A program made the translations under genes and the position numbers. From Prorocentrum cordatum (lineage: Eukaryota > Sar > Dinophyceae > Prorocentrales > Prorocentraceae), in the NCBI GenBank assembly GCA_963575745.1, contig CAUYUJ010006276.1:15001-53466 (forward strand): a DNA stretch of 38,466 nucleotides, in the 5' to 3' direction. Shown one piece after another: positions 1-9,240 of this stretch (its first letter is position 1; the number at the start of each line of letters is the position of its first letter). The notes beneath the pieces were generated by a model. It was not told the DNA's origin. It saw only the letters and a program-made list of their open reading frames with translations, and searched no databases.

Positions 1-128
1 CAGAGGTCATCCTGCTCCTCTGCCTCTTCCTCCTCATCCTCCGCCTCCGCCGCGTCCTCCTCTTCTTCCCTCACCGCATCCAGTCTCCTTGTGCATAACT
101 CCTCCTGGTCATATCACCATACGTTTCG
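1..128. repeat. pyrimidine-rich low-complexity DNA
   Basis: Positions 1-70 are an impure CCT/CTT tract, followed by about 60 bases with no recognisable feature. It looks like the edge of one of the (TCC)n tracts seen through the window. Confidence 0.6.
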
Positions 129-580
129 TTAGGGCGGGCGGGTCGTTTCGCCTGACACGTTTTCACCGTTCACGACACTGGAGCTGTAGTTCTGGCGCCG
201 CAGCCACTCGCCTTGTGATCTTCCACTCGTTACATACATGGGTGGAGAGATGATTCTGTTCAACGTGCGACTATCGCTTGAGACGTCGCTCGACTTTACG
301 ACCAGGAATCTAACACTGGGCAACCTTTCTATGGATGGAGGGCGGTTCTTTTTCAACATGTGGCTCTGACTTGGCCTGTTGCCGGAAAGCAAAAGTGAAG
401 CAGCAATTGCACGACTCGAGGGTGGTTCCTTTTCAAAGCGGGGCTGTCGCTGGGAATTGCTCAGAACATTCTGGCCAAGCCTTGCCGATTCCTTTTAGAC
501 CTAAGGATCGAGGGCGTTCTTGTTATCACGAAACTCCTGCCTGAGTTGTGGGCCCATGAGGCGGTCTTCTTTCAAGGGTG
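129..580 (-). repeat. inverted, degenerate copies of the 83-bp repeat family
   Basis: Read on the minus strand, the segments around 335-370 and 410-450 match the unit seen at 36.3-37.7 kb: GAGAGCCACA, then TTGAAAA, then CCGCCCTC, about 80 bp apart. A weaker third copy sits near 560. The segment at 130-175 matches, in reverse, the block that ends the array at 36.7 and 38.4 kb (TGAACGGTGA, then CAGGCGAAA, then CCCGCCCGCC). The copies are diverged. No coding capacity is supported. Confidence 0.6.
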
Positions 581-2329
581 ACGCTTCGCGAAGTAAACTA
601 TAATGCATGTAGGGACTACTGGGGTGGGGGCTCGGGGCTGGATGGTGTGTTGCGGCATCGTTCATACGTATTTGATCTACCCTGGTCCTCCTCCTCCTCC
701 TACTCCTTCTCTCCCCTGTGGTACGGGCGCTCCTCCTCTTCCTCCTCCTCCATCTTACTGGGTTTAGGAGGCTGCCTGACTGCACAGGAGGGGACCTCTT
801 CTTCTGTCCTGTCGCGAGATGTGTTGGCCACTCCCAGGGCGAGGCGGTCCCATGAGCAACCCAACATACCTTTCACAGGCCAGCCAGCAACCAACGTCTG
901 CAGTTCATACACCTTCTTGACTTGTTCTGGTGGAGGGAGGGGTTCGGTGGGTTGCTCCTGCAGTCCCCTGGCTCGGGCTGGCCATCCGATCTCAGTAGCA
1001 GAGGTGGTGGTGCCTGGCCTGGTCTGTCCTGACTGCCCTCCCTGCTCTACGCGGGCCTTTGGCGTGCAGGGGCATCAGGACTTCTGGTGCACGTTTTCTG
1101 GGTTTGGGGCTCAGGAGTCCCGTGTCCGCGCCCCAGGGCCAACAGTGGACGACCTGTTCTGCCCTTGCGCAGAAAGAGTGCGCCTACCAGCCATCCATCG
1201 ATTCCGTCGCAGGTTCTAAACATCTATGGCGCTTCTCGATAGGTGTCTCGAAGGTCGAGCTTAACATACAACTATACATGTATATGTACATGCGTCATGT
1301 TTTCTTCCTGCATGCCCTATCTAATGTCGTGCTGTGCGCGTATGGCGAGTTATAGAGAAAGCTTTTGGTGGCACATGCCGCTTGCTTGATGCGTGGTTCT
1401 TTTTTTGTGCCCACATGTATCTGCCAACCATGAGTAATATTCAGCGTTCGCATACGACAGGTGCATGGCCTTCTTAGCGAGGGAAGTCGGCTTTGACGTT
1501 GCCCTATCACAGGAGCTGCAGTATAGGGCGCACGCGGTATATTATGTCTGTAGTCGTATTGACTTGGTACGTTGGGTTATCTTGCACCCATGTGTCGAGT
1601 ACGCCTTGTCGTGCATGCGTTGCAGCTGCCCAAACGCCATCCGTTTGGCTGTACTGTTTTGATGTTTGCGCCTATGGCTCTGGTATGTGGAGCAAATCGC
1701 CCAGTCTACGGCAGTGTACGTCCAGTCTTTGTTCACGTGCAGGCGATGTAGTACTTAGGCGCGTGCATATCGTCCTCGCGCATGGTCATCTTGGAATGCG
1801 TCGGCTCCTGTCTACCACGCACTGGTGGCCTTGTCGTCCGCAGTAGCCGATTTAGATTAGAGAGCGATGCACTGGTCGTGCGCAGCAGTACCTGTTGTGC
1901 TGCAGTCGCCCTCTTCCTTCTTCCTCGAACTGATTTTTGTTATCTGGCTAGATGGTACGTTGTTTAGCATGGCCGTCTGGTCCCATCTGACTCGGCGCAC
2001 TTGTATTCCTTTGTGCTGCGCGCCCGTGGGCCCCGCCGGGTGCTTTGGCGCCTGGTTGGCGAGATGCCGTTGTCTGAAGGGGTTGGTCGGGCCTATGATT
2101 CCCGACCACTTTTTTCTCTGGATGGGATTATGACTGCTACATCTCACCGCGGATGGTGGGACGATCGGGGAAATGTTGTTGTGTTGGAGTCGCAGTCTGG
2201 CGTTGTTTCGAGTACTCTGCAAGCCGTCAGGTTTCATAATGGCGTGTCATCCGTGTTGGAGTTTTTTGTGCGTGCAATCAGCCCGTAGCCTTTTTGGCGC
2301 AATAGCTTTCATTTCGAGATGCTTCTTTC
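581..2329. other. unassigned DNA, no gene recognised
   Basis: There are several open frames up to about 210 codons, but none shows a domain, and the base composition at third positions is not the strongly GC-rich pattern of the exons nearby. 685-750 is pyrimidine-rich. 1258-1300 is a small TA/CA-rich stretch. An open frame at 2001-2288 has near 50% GC3 and no recognisable motif. Degenerate repeats cannot be excluded. Confidence 0.5.
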
Positions 2330-2668
2330 ATGCCTGAGGAGCCTTCGCAGATGGGACTGGTGCGAGCTAACGTTACCACGTGGTGGGAGTCGAAGCTGCC
2401 CGCGCACGTCCCACACAGGCGTGTGCTGCTGGACGCAACCGTGCGCATGTCTCAGTTCTGGGCGGCCTCCTCCCAGCTGTTCCAATCGGTCCCCGACTGC
2501 GCGGACCTGTCGACGCGGTGCGAGGCCGCCGCCCAGGTGAGCGGCCGCTACGCCGACCTGGAGCGCTGGGCGGCAGGCCTCAGCCACGACGCGGCCGGCA
2601 CCGTGGAGCTGGCGGGGGGCGGCCGGACGGGCGCCCACGGGGCGATCAAGCGGTGGCTGTTGGTCGAG
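2330..2668 (+). CDS. candidate first exon of the methyltransferase gene
   Basis: The frame opens with ATG at 2330 (another ATG at 2351 follows a possible 3' splice site CTTCGCAG). It codes about 113 residues of GC3-rich, helix-prone sequence with the pieces TTWWESKLPAHVPHRR and QFWAASSQLFQSVP. I do not recognise a domain. I place it in the methyltransferase gene because its end, GTCGAG followed by GCAGCC, fits a GC-type donor, and because the acceptor at 2864 (CTCGCAG, then GCC) keeps phase 0 and gives the smooth join LLVE-ARAVAQIVVDIG. The link to the downstream methyltransferase exons is inference from position, strand and codon use. It could also be a separate upstream gene. Confidence 0.45.
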
Positions 2669-2864
2669 GCAGCCTGGTAGGGGGGCGCACCTCGGGCGCT
2701 GCCAGAGGTGCCCCTGGCCCCAGGTGCCCCCCCAGCCTGGGGCCCTCTGGGCCTTCTGAGGGGTGCCCCAGAGGCCACCCGGGCCTCCCCGGAACTCCCG
2801 GGGCCACCTCGCGCCGGGGCACTGCCGGCAACGCTCGACTTCCCACCGCCGCCGGGCCTCGCAG
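2669..2864 (+). other. candidate GC-AG intron
   Basis: It starts GCAGCC and ends CTCGCAG. The interior is a C- and G-rich block with repeated GGTGCCCC and GGGGCC words that can fold on itself. CGAGGC at the donor is echoed by CGCAGGC at the acceptor. Confidence 0.4.
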
Positions 2865-3000
2865 GCCCGAGCTGTGGCCCAGATCGTGGTGGACATCGGC
2901 TCTCTCTTGGCCAGAGGGGCTGGGGCCGTGCACACCGAGGCCTGGGCCTCACCGATCGGCCCTGCGGATGCCCAGTGGCGGGCGGGTGTGCCCCGCTTCT
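2865..3000 (+). CDS. candidate second exon of the methyltransferase gene
   Basis: It codes ARAVAQIVVDIGSLLARGAG followed by AVHTEAWASPIGPADAQW. The 3' limit is not fixed: the frame stays open to a stop at 3051-3053, but that stop lies inside the MITE starting at 3031, so the exon must end before it. No family is recognised for this segment. The following exon is in the same frame. Confidence 0.4.
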
Positions 3001-3030
3001 CCAGAGGTGGGCGTGCTCGTGCGCAACCAG

Positions 3031-3228
3031 TCGAAGAAGAAACGACGGCATAAGCACAAATCTTCGGGGGTTCGCGCGGATTTCTCGGGTCGGAGTTGAA
3101 CCCCCTGGCGGCGCTTCTGGCGCCGCCATTGGTGCGCTCCGTGCGCTGGGGAGGGGGGTCCAGAGCTGATCCAAGACAGTCGTGCGGGCCTCTGAAGTTT
3201 CGTGTCTATACAGTTTTTTGTTCCTCTG
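3031..3228. mobile_element. MITE-like element, family A, copy 1
   Basis: The ends are inverted repeats of about 35 bp: TCGAAGAAGAAACGACGGCA at the left, matched by the reverse complement of the right end (CAGAGGAACAAAAAACTG). The interior has the C- and G-rich palindromic core (CTGGCGGCG, then CGCCGCC) shared with copies at 19.7-19.9 kb and 20.9-21.1 kb. It has no coding capacity. It sits between two exons of the methyltransferase gene, so it is probably intronic. I could not settle a target-site duplication. Confidence 0.65.
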
Positions 3229-3239
3229 ACCATCACGTC

Positions 3240-3536
3240 CGCGAGTGGGACCTCGCATGCGCGGCATGGGCGCCCGAGCTCCCCGACTGCCTGTCCATGA
3301 GCGCCGTGGGGGCCGGCATGCTGACGAGCGTCCTCCCGACGGCGATGGTCTGGCCGTGGCTGGTGGACAGCTGCGCGATCGCCTCCGCAGCGGGCGTGAG
3401 GGCCGTGGTCCCGGAGAGCGTGGTCTACGCCCCGAGCTCGGGGGCCGTGGTCCGATTGCTGATGGCTGGGCAACAGGGTGCCGTCGCCGTGGAGGTGGGC
3501 GTCGACAGGGGGAAGACCTCTGAGCACCTGCTCCAG
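3240..3536 (+). CDS. methyltransferase exon carrying SAM motif I
   Basis: This exon codes about 98 residues ending AVAVEVGVDRGKTSEHLLQ. The VEVGVxxGxTSxxLL pattern is motif I (the SAM-binding glycine loop) of class I methyltransferases of the Methyltransf_24 type. The exon ends CTGCTCCAG followed by GATC, a GA-type donor. Joined to the next exon at 3967 it reads EHLLQ-ELPRLRLVGVDPY in frame, the expected order of motif I and the acidic end of strand 2. The upstream part (EWDLACAAWAPELPDCLSM) is not recognised. The 5' limit is set only by the end of the MITE at 3228. Confidence 0.7.
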
Positions 3537-3966
3537 GATCGGGGAAGCGCAAGCAGTCGAAGAAGGAACAACGGCATATGCATGAACTTTCGAAGCTCGG
3601 CGCGGACCTCCAACATTTCATGTTTATGCACTTTGTTGTCCCTCTAAACATGGATCAGGGCGCTTGAACTAGCGTCGGGTCCCGCTTCCGTATTGAGTCG
3701 GCGCGCTCCGTGACCAAATCGGACGGCATTGGCCTTGTGTTTCGCGTGGTACGTCTCTCGATCCGTGGATCTGGCGCCCGCGCGCCAGGTCCTCCGTAAT
3801 CCATGATAGCTTGCGCCCGACAGACCAGCACAGCATCGCAGGCGGGGATAGTTCCCGCGAGGCTAAAAGAAACTAGCATACATCCCCACCTGGGGGGGGG
3901 TCGGTCGGCCAGTGGGGCCACGGCCGTGGCGGTGGGGATGGAGATCGGTGAAGCGAGGCTCACCAG
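3537..3966 (+). other. GA-AG intron of the methyltransferase gene
   Basis: It begins GATCGG and ends CTCACCAG. The exon-end word CTCCAGGA is nearly repeated at the acceptor (CACCAGGA), the direct-repeat pattern typical of dinoflagellate introns. It contains a short family A MITE (3557-3645) and, near 3760-3800, a diverged relative of the foldback element at 17241-17410 (GATCTGGCGCCCGCGCGCCA). Confidence 0.6.
3557..3645. mobile_element. MITE-like element, family A, 89-bp internally deleted copy
   Basis: The left end TCGAAGAAGGAACAACGGCA matches the left end of copy 1. The right end is the reverse complement of AGAGGGACAACAAAGTGCAT. Both flanks read GCGCAA(C/G)CAG before the element, as in copy 1. 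The central core is missing. Confidence 0.6.
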
Positions 3967-4224
3967 GAGCTTCCTCGGCTGCGCCTGGTCGGCGTGGACC
4001 CTTACCTGGGCGTCTACAGCGGTGTGCTCAGCTCCCAGCGGCTGAACGAAATGGGCAGCGAGAGCGCCTTCAGGGCCGCGTCTGAGGTGTACTCAAGGTT
4101 CCGCGGCCGCGCCGAGCTCCGGCGGGTGCCGAGCACGACTGCGGCGCGCGCCTGGGAGGAGGGCCCGATAGACCTCGTCTTCATCGACGGCGAGCACGAC
4201 TTCCGCTCCTGCCGCGACGACATC
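3967..4224 (+). CDS. class I SAM-dependent methyltransferase, core exon
   Basis: It codes ELPRLRLVGVDPYLGVYSG at the start and PIDLVFIDGEHDFRSCRDDI at the end. GVDPY is the acidic loop after strand 2 that contacts the SAM ribose. DLVFIDGEHxFxxCxxD is the strand 4 signature of Methyltransf_24-type enzymes (usual form VFIDGDHxYxxxxxD). The reading frame is open and GC3-rich. The donor is not resolved: the frame continues PGR after DDI, and a GC donor at 4230 (CCAGG followed by GCGACG) is possible. The substrate is unknown; this family acts on small molecules or sugars and the sequence does not say which. Confidence 0.8.
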
Positions 4225-4430
4225 CCAGGGCGACGGGATCTGTATCCACCCTCAGCGTATTTCCTTATCCAACGCTTCGGAGTCGTGCTCGGGGACATCG
4301 GGGAGCGATGGGTGGGTGGGTAGACATACACGACTGTCCATCGCTCCCCGAGTCCCCGGGCAATGGACCCGCGGCAGTGGATATGGACATACTCTGGCGG
4401 CCTACGTGCCCCGAAATGAGGCGGGGCCGC

Positions 4431-4840
4431 CATGCGAACCCTGCCACTGGGGCCTTCGGTGGAGCTCCCTATGGGCCCACGAACCGTGTGAGGGGTGCGC
4501 CGAAATGGGGCGGGGCCGCCATGCGAACCCTGCCACTGGGGCCTTCGGTGGAGCTCCCTATGGGGCCACAAACCGTGTGAGGGGTGCGCCAGAATGGAGC
4601 GGGGCCGCCATGCGAACCCTTCCACGGGGGCCTTCGGTGGAGCTCCCTATGCGGCCACGAACCGTGTGAGGGGTGCGCCAACATGCGGGGCCGCCATGCG
4701 AACCCTGCCACTGGGGCCTTCGGTGGAACTCCCTGTGGGGCCACGAACCGTGTGAGGGGTGCGCCCAAATGGGGCGGGGCCGCCACGCGAACCCTGCCAC
4801 TAGAGCCTTCTGTGGAGCTCCCTATGGGGCCACGGTCCTC
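4431..4840 (+). repeat. 89-bp minisatellite, five units, inside an intron
   Basis: Units start at 4431, 4520, 4609, 4695 and 4784 (spacing 89, 89, 86, 89). Each reads CATGCGAACCCTGCCACTGG, then CCTTCGGTGGAGCTCC, then ACCGTGTGAGGGGTGCGCC. The same unit, reverse-complemented and with about 90-bp spacing, recurs at 37.87-38.2 kb. Confidence 0.9.
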
Positions 4841-4863
4841 GTGAGGGGTGTGCACAGATCCCC

Positions 4864-5039
4864 GGAAGAGAGACGTGGACCACCGCCACCGAGAACCTAC
4901 CGGCAGGGAACCGCCACCCCTGGGCGGTGGCACGCCTGAGCGCCACCCGGCACAGCACGCCGATCAGGCGTGCCGCCGCCCAGGGGTCGGTCCCGCCCCG
5001 ACGGGTTCTCGGTGGCGGTGGCCCGCGTTTCTCCCCTGA
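4864..5039. mobile_element. foldback MITE, family B, with 7-bp target duplication
   Basis: The arms (about 4875-4938 and 4960-5022) are inverted repeats carrying CCACCGCCACCGAGAACC and CCCTGGGCGGTGGCACGCC, with a loop of about 25 bp. The element is flanked by GATCCCC at 4857-4863 and again at 5040-5046. It has no coding capacity. It lies at the 3' end of the last methyltransferase intron, and its right end supplies the A of the only nearby AG acceptor. Confidence 0.75.
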
Positions 5040-5056
5040 GATCCCCTCGCCCTGCA

Positions 5057-5218
5057 ATCCGGGCGTGGTCCGGGCTCGTCCGCCCCGGCGGCATCGTCTC
5101 CGGCCACGACTACCACACCAACGAGGAGGGCGTGCCCCGCGCCGTGCACGGCGAGCTGCCCGCGGGGGCGACGCTGCACCTGGGGCCCCACGGCGTCTGG
5201 TGGTGGGTCAAGCCGTAG
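5057..5218 (+). CDS. methyltransferase C-terminal exon
   Basis: It codes IRAWSGLVRPGGIVSGHDYH and ends GATLHLGPHGVWWWVKP before a TAG at 5216-5218. RAWxxLVRPGGIxxGHDY is the strand 5 and post-strand 5 signature that follows FIDGEH-D in Methyltransf_24-type enzymes, so it is the missing partner of the exon ending at 4224. The exact acceptor is uncertain. The nearest AG (5039-5040) would add about six residues before IRAW. The tryptophan-rich tail is probably the last beta strand. Confidence 0.75.
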   Translation: MRAWSGLVRPGGIVSGHDYHTNEEGVPRAVHGELPAGATLHLGPHGVWWWVKP

Positions 5219-5762
5219 TGCCTCCCGCCCCTCCCCGCGGGCGGCGTGTGGCGGGCGCTCGGCGACCCCCCAGCTGCCCCGCGGTCTCTGCCAGCGCTCT
5301 CGGGCCCTCCCGCTGCGACTGTCTGGGCCAGCACCGTGCGGCCCTCTGCTGCTGCCCCGTCGCTCCCCTCCTCCTCCTCTCCCGCCCCCCGCCCGCCCTC
5401 TCCGCCCTTCCCAGCCTGGCCCTGCTCCTCCCCTGCCCCTCCCCCCTTCCTCCACAATTACACAATATGAAAATACTCTCCCACTTCCCCTGATGGCGTC
5501 CCGGAGATATCCGCCCCCCTCCGCCTATTGTTTTTTGCACACAGGATTCCCGGGAAACGGGTTTTCGCCTGCGTTTTTTTTCAAAATGCTGCTCTCGCTG
5601 AGGCGCCGGCCTCATTTCTGCTCCCGAATCGTTCCGAATCGTGCTCCCGCTGCAGCGTGGGCCTCATTTTCGGATCGGTGTTTGGCCTCCGTCGTTCAGG
5701 ATGGCGTTCTCGCCCCAGCGCGGGCCTCTTTCTCGCGCGCCCATCCGCCCGCCACCACCGCG
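5219..5762 (+). other. 3' flank of the methyltransferase gene
   Basis: It is C- and T-rich (notably 5340-5455), with no recognisable gene. No canonical poly(A) signal stands out. Confidence 0.5.
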
Positions 5763-5866
5763 CCGCACCACCACCACCACCACCACCACCACCACCCCAC
5801 CACCACCACCACCACCACCACCACCACCACCACCACCACCACCACCACCACCAACCACCACCACCA
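5763..5866 (+). repeat. (CCA)n microsatellite
   Basis: A nearly pure CCA/ACC trinucleotide tract runs directly into the assembly gap, so its true length is unknown. Confidence 0.95.
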
Positions 5867-5966
5867 NNNNNNNNNNNNNNNNNNNNNNNNNNNNNNNNNN
5901 NNNNNNNNNNNNNNNNNNNNNNNNNNNNNNNNNNNNNNNNNNNNNNNNNNNNNNNNNNNNNNNNNN
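5867..5966. other. assembly gap, 100 N
   Basis: Exactly 100 N follow a microsatellite, the usual placeholder for a gap of unknown size. Features on the two sides may not be at their true distance. Confidence 0.98.
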
Positions 5967-5989
5967 TTGGAAGGATTTTGGCCTTCTCG

Positions 5990-6990
5990 CCTTTTCCGCT
6001 TTCCGACGCTCGAAGACGGCCCAAGAGGCTTCCAAGAGCGCCCCAGAACGGCCCAAGAGGCTTCCAAGAGCGCCCCAAGACAGCCCAAGAGGGCCCCAAG
6101 ACGACCCAAGAGACGCTCAAGACGGCCCACGAGGGCCCGAAGACAGGCCCAAGAGGGGGCCAAGAGGGGGACCACGGACCGAAAATCCTAGCCTTCCGCC
6201 CCAAGAGGGCGCCAGGAGGCCCAAACAGGCCCCCAAGAGGCCCCAAGGGGCCGCCAAGAATCCCCCGAAGAGGCCCCAGGATGCTCCCAAGGAGCCCAAA
6301 CGAGGCCCCTACAGAGGCCCCAACAGCTTCCAAAATGGCCCCGAAGAGGCCTCGAGCCCGCCTCCGAGCTTCCTCGCCGCGAGGGTGCCAACACGGCCCC
6401 AGACCGGCCCAGGACGGCCCAAGGCGCGCTCAAGACGGCCAAAGACGATTCCAAGACGGTCCCAGGAGGGTGCGCCCAGGACGGCCCAAGGACGCGCCCG
6501 TTCGGGGCCTCAAGACGGGCCAAGATGGCAAGAGAGTCCCAGCTGGCAAAAATCGTTAATTTTCCATTGTTTACTGTTACACCCTTTGCGTTTCCCGCCG
6601 TTTCGGCGGTCCGATGCAACAAGAGGCCCCAGAAAGTCCCAGGAGGGTCCGAGGAACCGCCCAGGAAGGCCCCAAGACGGGCCAAGACGGACCCAGCACA
6701 ACCCAAGGCGCGCTGCGACGGCTCAAGACGGCTCCAAGACAGCCCCAACAGGGTGCCAACACGGCCCCTGCTGGCCCAGGACGGCCCAAGGAGGCGCACA
6801 GGAGGGGCCCAAGACGACTCCAAGGCGGCCTCCTCACGGTCCCAGACGGCTCCAAGACAGCCCCACGAGGACCCCGATGGGCCCAGGACGGCCTACGGAC
6901 GCGCCCATGAGGGGCCCACGACGAACCAAGACGGCCCCATCAGGGCAATCGGCGCCCTCAAGACGGGCCTAGACGGCTCCAAGACGGCCC
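5990..6990 (+). repeat. degenerate 10-bp periodic repeat (CCAAGACGGC type)
   Basis: About 1 kb is built from variants of CCAAGACGGC, CCAAGAGGCC and CCCAAGACGA spaced about 10 or 20 bp. A spacer at about 6540-6610 (TTTCCGCCTTTCCG-like) resembles the start at 5980-6010, which suggests a higher-order unit of about 600 bp. A smaller related stretch lies at 11640-11880. Open frames here (Pro/Arg/Lys-rich) are by-products of the repeat. Confidence 0.85.
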
Positions 6991-7009
6991 TTTGAGGGAG
7001 CCAACGCGG

Positions 7010-7470
7010 CCCCACACCCTTCGGGCGCACACTTGGGGGGGCTGGGAGCTTGCGACAATTCTCCCACATTCATTGTCCTGCCCCATTCTGTTCGCCTGGA
7101 GGCCTCCTCCAACCCTGTGGGCGAACAAGAGGAATCCCAGCGGGACGCCAACCCTGGGGCCCGTGGGCCCCGCGCCGCTTGGGCAGAAGACGAACGCCGG
7201 GTCTGACAGGCCAGCTACCGCCCCCCTTTGCCCGACATGCTGTGCAATTCTGTTCCCCCAGGGGCCTTGGCGAACTCTTCGGGCCAAGCAGACCGGACCC
7301 CTGGGACAGCAGCCAATTGTGACCCTGGGACCTCTCTGCATTCTTCGGACGAGCACCTGGGGGGCCCAGGAGATTCGGACAAGTCTTCCCCATTCCTTGC
7401 CCTGTCCCGTTCTGTTCGCCCGAAGGCCTCCACAGACCCTCTGGGCGAACAGATTGGGACATGGCGAACA
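7010..7470 (+). repeat. 162-bp tandem repeat, three copies
   Basis: The word ATTCTGTTC/GTTCTGTTC recurs at about 7085, 7248 and 7409. In the first and third copies it starts a small hairpin: TGTTCGCC, then about 25 bases, then GGCGAACA. The copies have diverged to roughly 70% identity by eye. Confidence 0.7.
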
Positions 7471-7913
7471 AACCCTCCCGTTGGCGGTGATGCGACTGGA
7501 TCGCACCATCAAGGCGCGCCCGGAGGTGATGGCCGACCCAACAGCGGTTTCTCTTAAGAGTTCACTGGATTTCAAATTTTCTTGAAGCTCTCTTGGGCCC
7601 TTCCTGTAGATCCTTGCGAGCCTCCCCGGCGCTTTCGGTGGCTTTCCCCGATGGCCTCCCGAGCCCTTCCCCGAGCGCTCCTGAGACGCCTCAGATGGGC
7701 TTCGACTTCGACGCACATCCCCGAGAGACTTCGAAACTGTCCTCAATAGGAGAGGGGTGAACGAGCAGTGCGCTGGGCCAAGCTGCTGCAGCGCTGCAAG
7801 AGCTCGGACACGAAGGCGCGGTCTCGCTGCCGCCGCCCGAGCCGCCGCCGTGTTTGTAGATTTTCGGTACAATCTGCGCCGTTCCTCCGAGAACCATTCC
7901 AGAAAGATGTCGT
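7471..7913 (+). other. unassigned DNA upstream of the first PPR segment
   Basis: A frame open from an in-frame GTG-like position at 7768 runs into the PPR segment, but its Arg- and Ser-rich sequence shows no domain. It could be 5' untranslated DNA or an intron. Confidence 0.35.
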
Positions 7914-8165
7914 GGACGGAGTCCACGGGTCAGCCCTAGTCAGCTACAATGCTGCGATCAGCGCGTGCGAGAAAGGCATGCAGTGGCAGCACGCGTTGTC
8001 GCTGTTCAACGAGATGATGGAGTACGTCGAGGGGAAGCTGAGGCCCACCGTCGTCAGCCACAGCGCCGTGATGGCCGCATGCGCGAAGGGCGCGCAGTGG
8101 CAGCAGGTGCTGCAATTCCTGCGGAGCAGGCCGATGGAGGGGCGGCTGGAGCCCGACATCACCAT
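7914..8165 (+). CDS. pentatricopeptide repeat (PPR) segment 1
   Basis: It codes VSYNAAISACEKGMQWQHAL and then a second repeat VSHSAVMAACAKGAQWQQVL, each about 35 residues, ending RLEPDI. These are PPR helix-turn-helix repeats that bind RNA one base per repeat; PPR proteins usually act in organelle RNA processing. The repeat ends at LEPDI, the usual PPR boundary, and the following sequence up to the (TCC)n tract is not PPR-like, so a donor lies near 8150-8170. I read the PPR segments here and at 10.8, 12.3 and 12.8 kb as exons of one gene. That is inference. Confidence 0.75.
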
Positions 8166-8317
8166 CCCCTGCCTGCCCTGGGGGCCCGTGGCGGTGGCGG
8201 CTGAGGCCCGGGGGCCCCCCCCAAGCGGTGCAGCGACCACACCGTGCGGTGAGTCCGTGGGGATCCGGGTGGGCGGCCCGCTGGGGGGATTTGGGCCGCT
8301 CTCGGGCGACTGGGGCC

Positions 8318-8733
8318 TCCTCCTCCTCCTCGTCCTCCTCCTCCTCCTCCTCCTCCCCCTCCTCCCCCCCTCACCCCTCCCCCTCCTCCTCCTCCTCCTC
8401 CCTCCCTCCTCCCCTACTCCTACCTCCTCCTCCTCCTCCGCCCATCCTCCTCCCTCCGCCTCCTCCTCCCCCCCTTCCCCCTCCTCCTCGCTCCTCCTCC
8501 TCCTCATCCTCCTCCTCCTTCTCACTCTCCTCCTTCCTCTCCTTCTCTTTCCTTCTCCTCCTCCTCCTCCGCCTCCCTCCTCCTCCTCCTCCTCCTCCAC
8601 CTCCTCCTCCTCCTCCTCCTCCCCACTCCTCCACCTCCTCCCCTCCTCATCCCCTCCCCTCCTCCTCCTCCTCCTCTCCTCCGTCCTCCTCCTCCTCCTC
8701 CTCCTCCTCCTCCCCTCTCCTTCTGCGGTGCTC
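8318..8733 (+). repeat. (TCC)n tract
   Basis: About 400 bp of CCT/TCC trinucleotides with scattered interruptions follow PPR segment 1, in the position expected of an intron. The pyrimidine strand is the coding strand. Confidence 0.9.
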
Positions 8734-8747
8734 TGCACCCTCGTGCA

Positions 8748-8820
8748 GTGACGGACCGTGCGGCGAGGTCCTTCGGGCGTTCGAGGTCAACGCACGGTCT
8801 GTCACCACACGGTTTTGGGA
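8748..8820. repeat. foldback hairpin, second copy of the 20.75-kb family
   Basis: CGGACCGTGCGG, then GAGGTC, a short loop, GAGGTC, then CGCACGGTCTGTCACC and CACACGGTTTTGGGACCC. The order and sequence match the hairpin at 20746-20833. The outer left arm is lost here. Confidence 0.65.
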
Positions 8821-9240
8821 CCCTCCAGAGGCCTTGGGCCCCGGGCCCGCTCTCACTCCCACGAGCCGCCCCCCCCCCCACACCCCTGCGCACGTGCGCG
8901 GCCCCGCACTCGCCCCACGGGGTCTCAGACCTCGTCCGAGCCGAGCTCTTCGAGGCCGCCCACTGCGCGCCCTGGCCCTGTCAGGGGTGGGGGGGGGGCG
9001 CCGAGGGGGGCTCTGGTCGGCCATGGGCGACGCCGGAAGCATCGGAGTTCGTGGTGCCCTGGGTGTTGTCGGTGTTGCCCGCATCGGCCCCGCGGAGGTG
9101 CCGCGCGCTCTCCGGGAAGAGCCCGAAGCACTCCAAGACTTCTCGGGCACGTCCAGATGGTGCTTGAGCACTTCACAGGCATCCTGGGGAGCCCATCGCG
9201 CAGAGCGTGAGTACACCATAGGGCCGTAGATGGGACCGTC
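8821..9240 (+). other. unassigned GC-rich DNA
   Basis: Long open frames exist in three frames, as expected at this GC content, but none shows a domain. It probably lies in the large PPR intron. Confidence 0.4.

Noticed and set aside
129-580. Small open frames of 69-94 codons as genes
   Set aside because: They lie in inverted copies of the 83-bp repeat family.
2001-2288. 95-codon open frame as a gene
   Set aside because: No motif, about 50% GC3 unlike nearby exons, no splice or start context.
3930-3965. A second motif-I-like peptide AVAVGMEIGEARLT before the methyltransferase core
   Set aside because: It is out of frame with ELPRLRLVGVDPY and too short. The exon ending EHLLQ at 3536 supplies a complete motif I in frame.
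5493-6972. Pro/Arg/Lys-rich frames through the 10-bp repeat, crossing the N gap
   Set aside because: They arise from CCAAGACGGC words and run through unknown bases; no domain, no codon bias.
8228-9229. Long Ser/Leu/Pro or Glu/Gly/Arg open frames across the (TCC)n and (GGA)n tracts, here and at 11-13, 15-16, 19, 21 and 35-37 kb
   Set aside because: A trinucleotide repeat without stops is open in most frames on both strands. These frames have no domain and follow the repeat limits.
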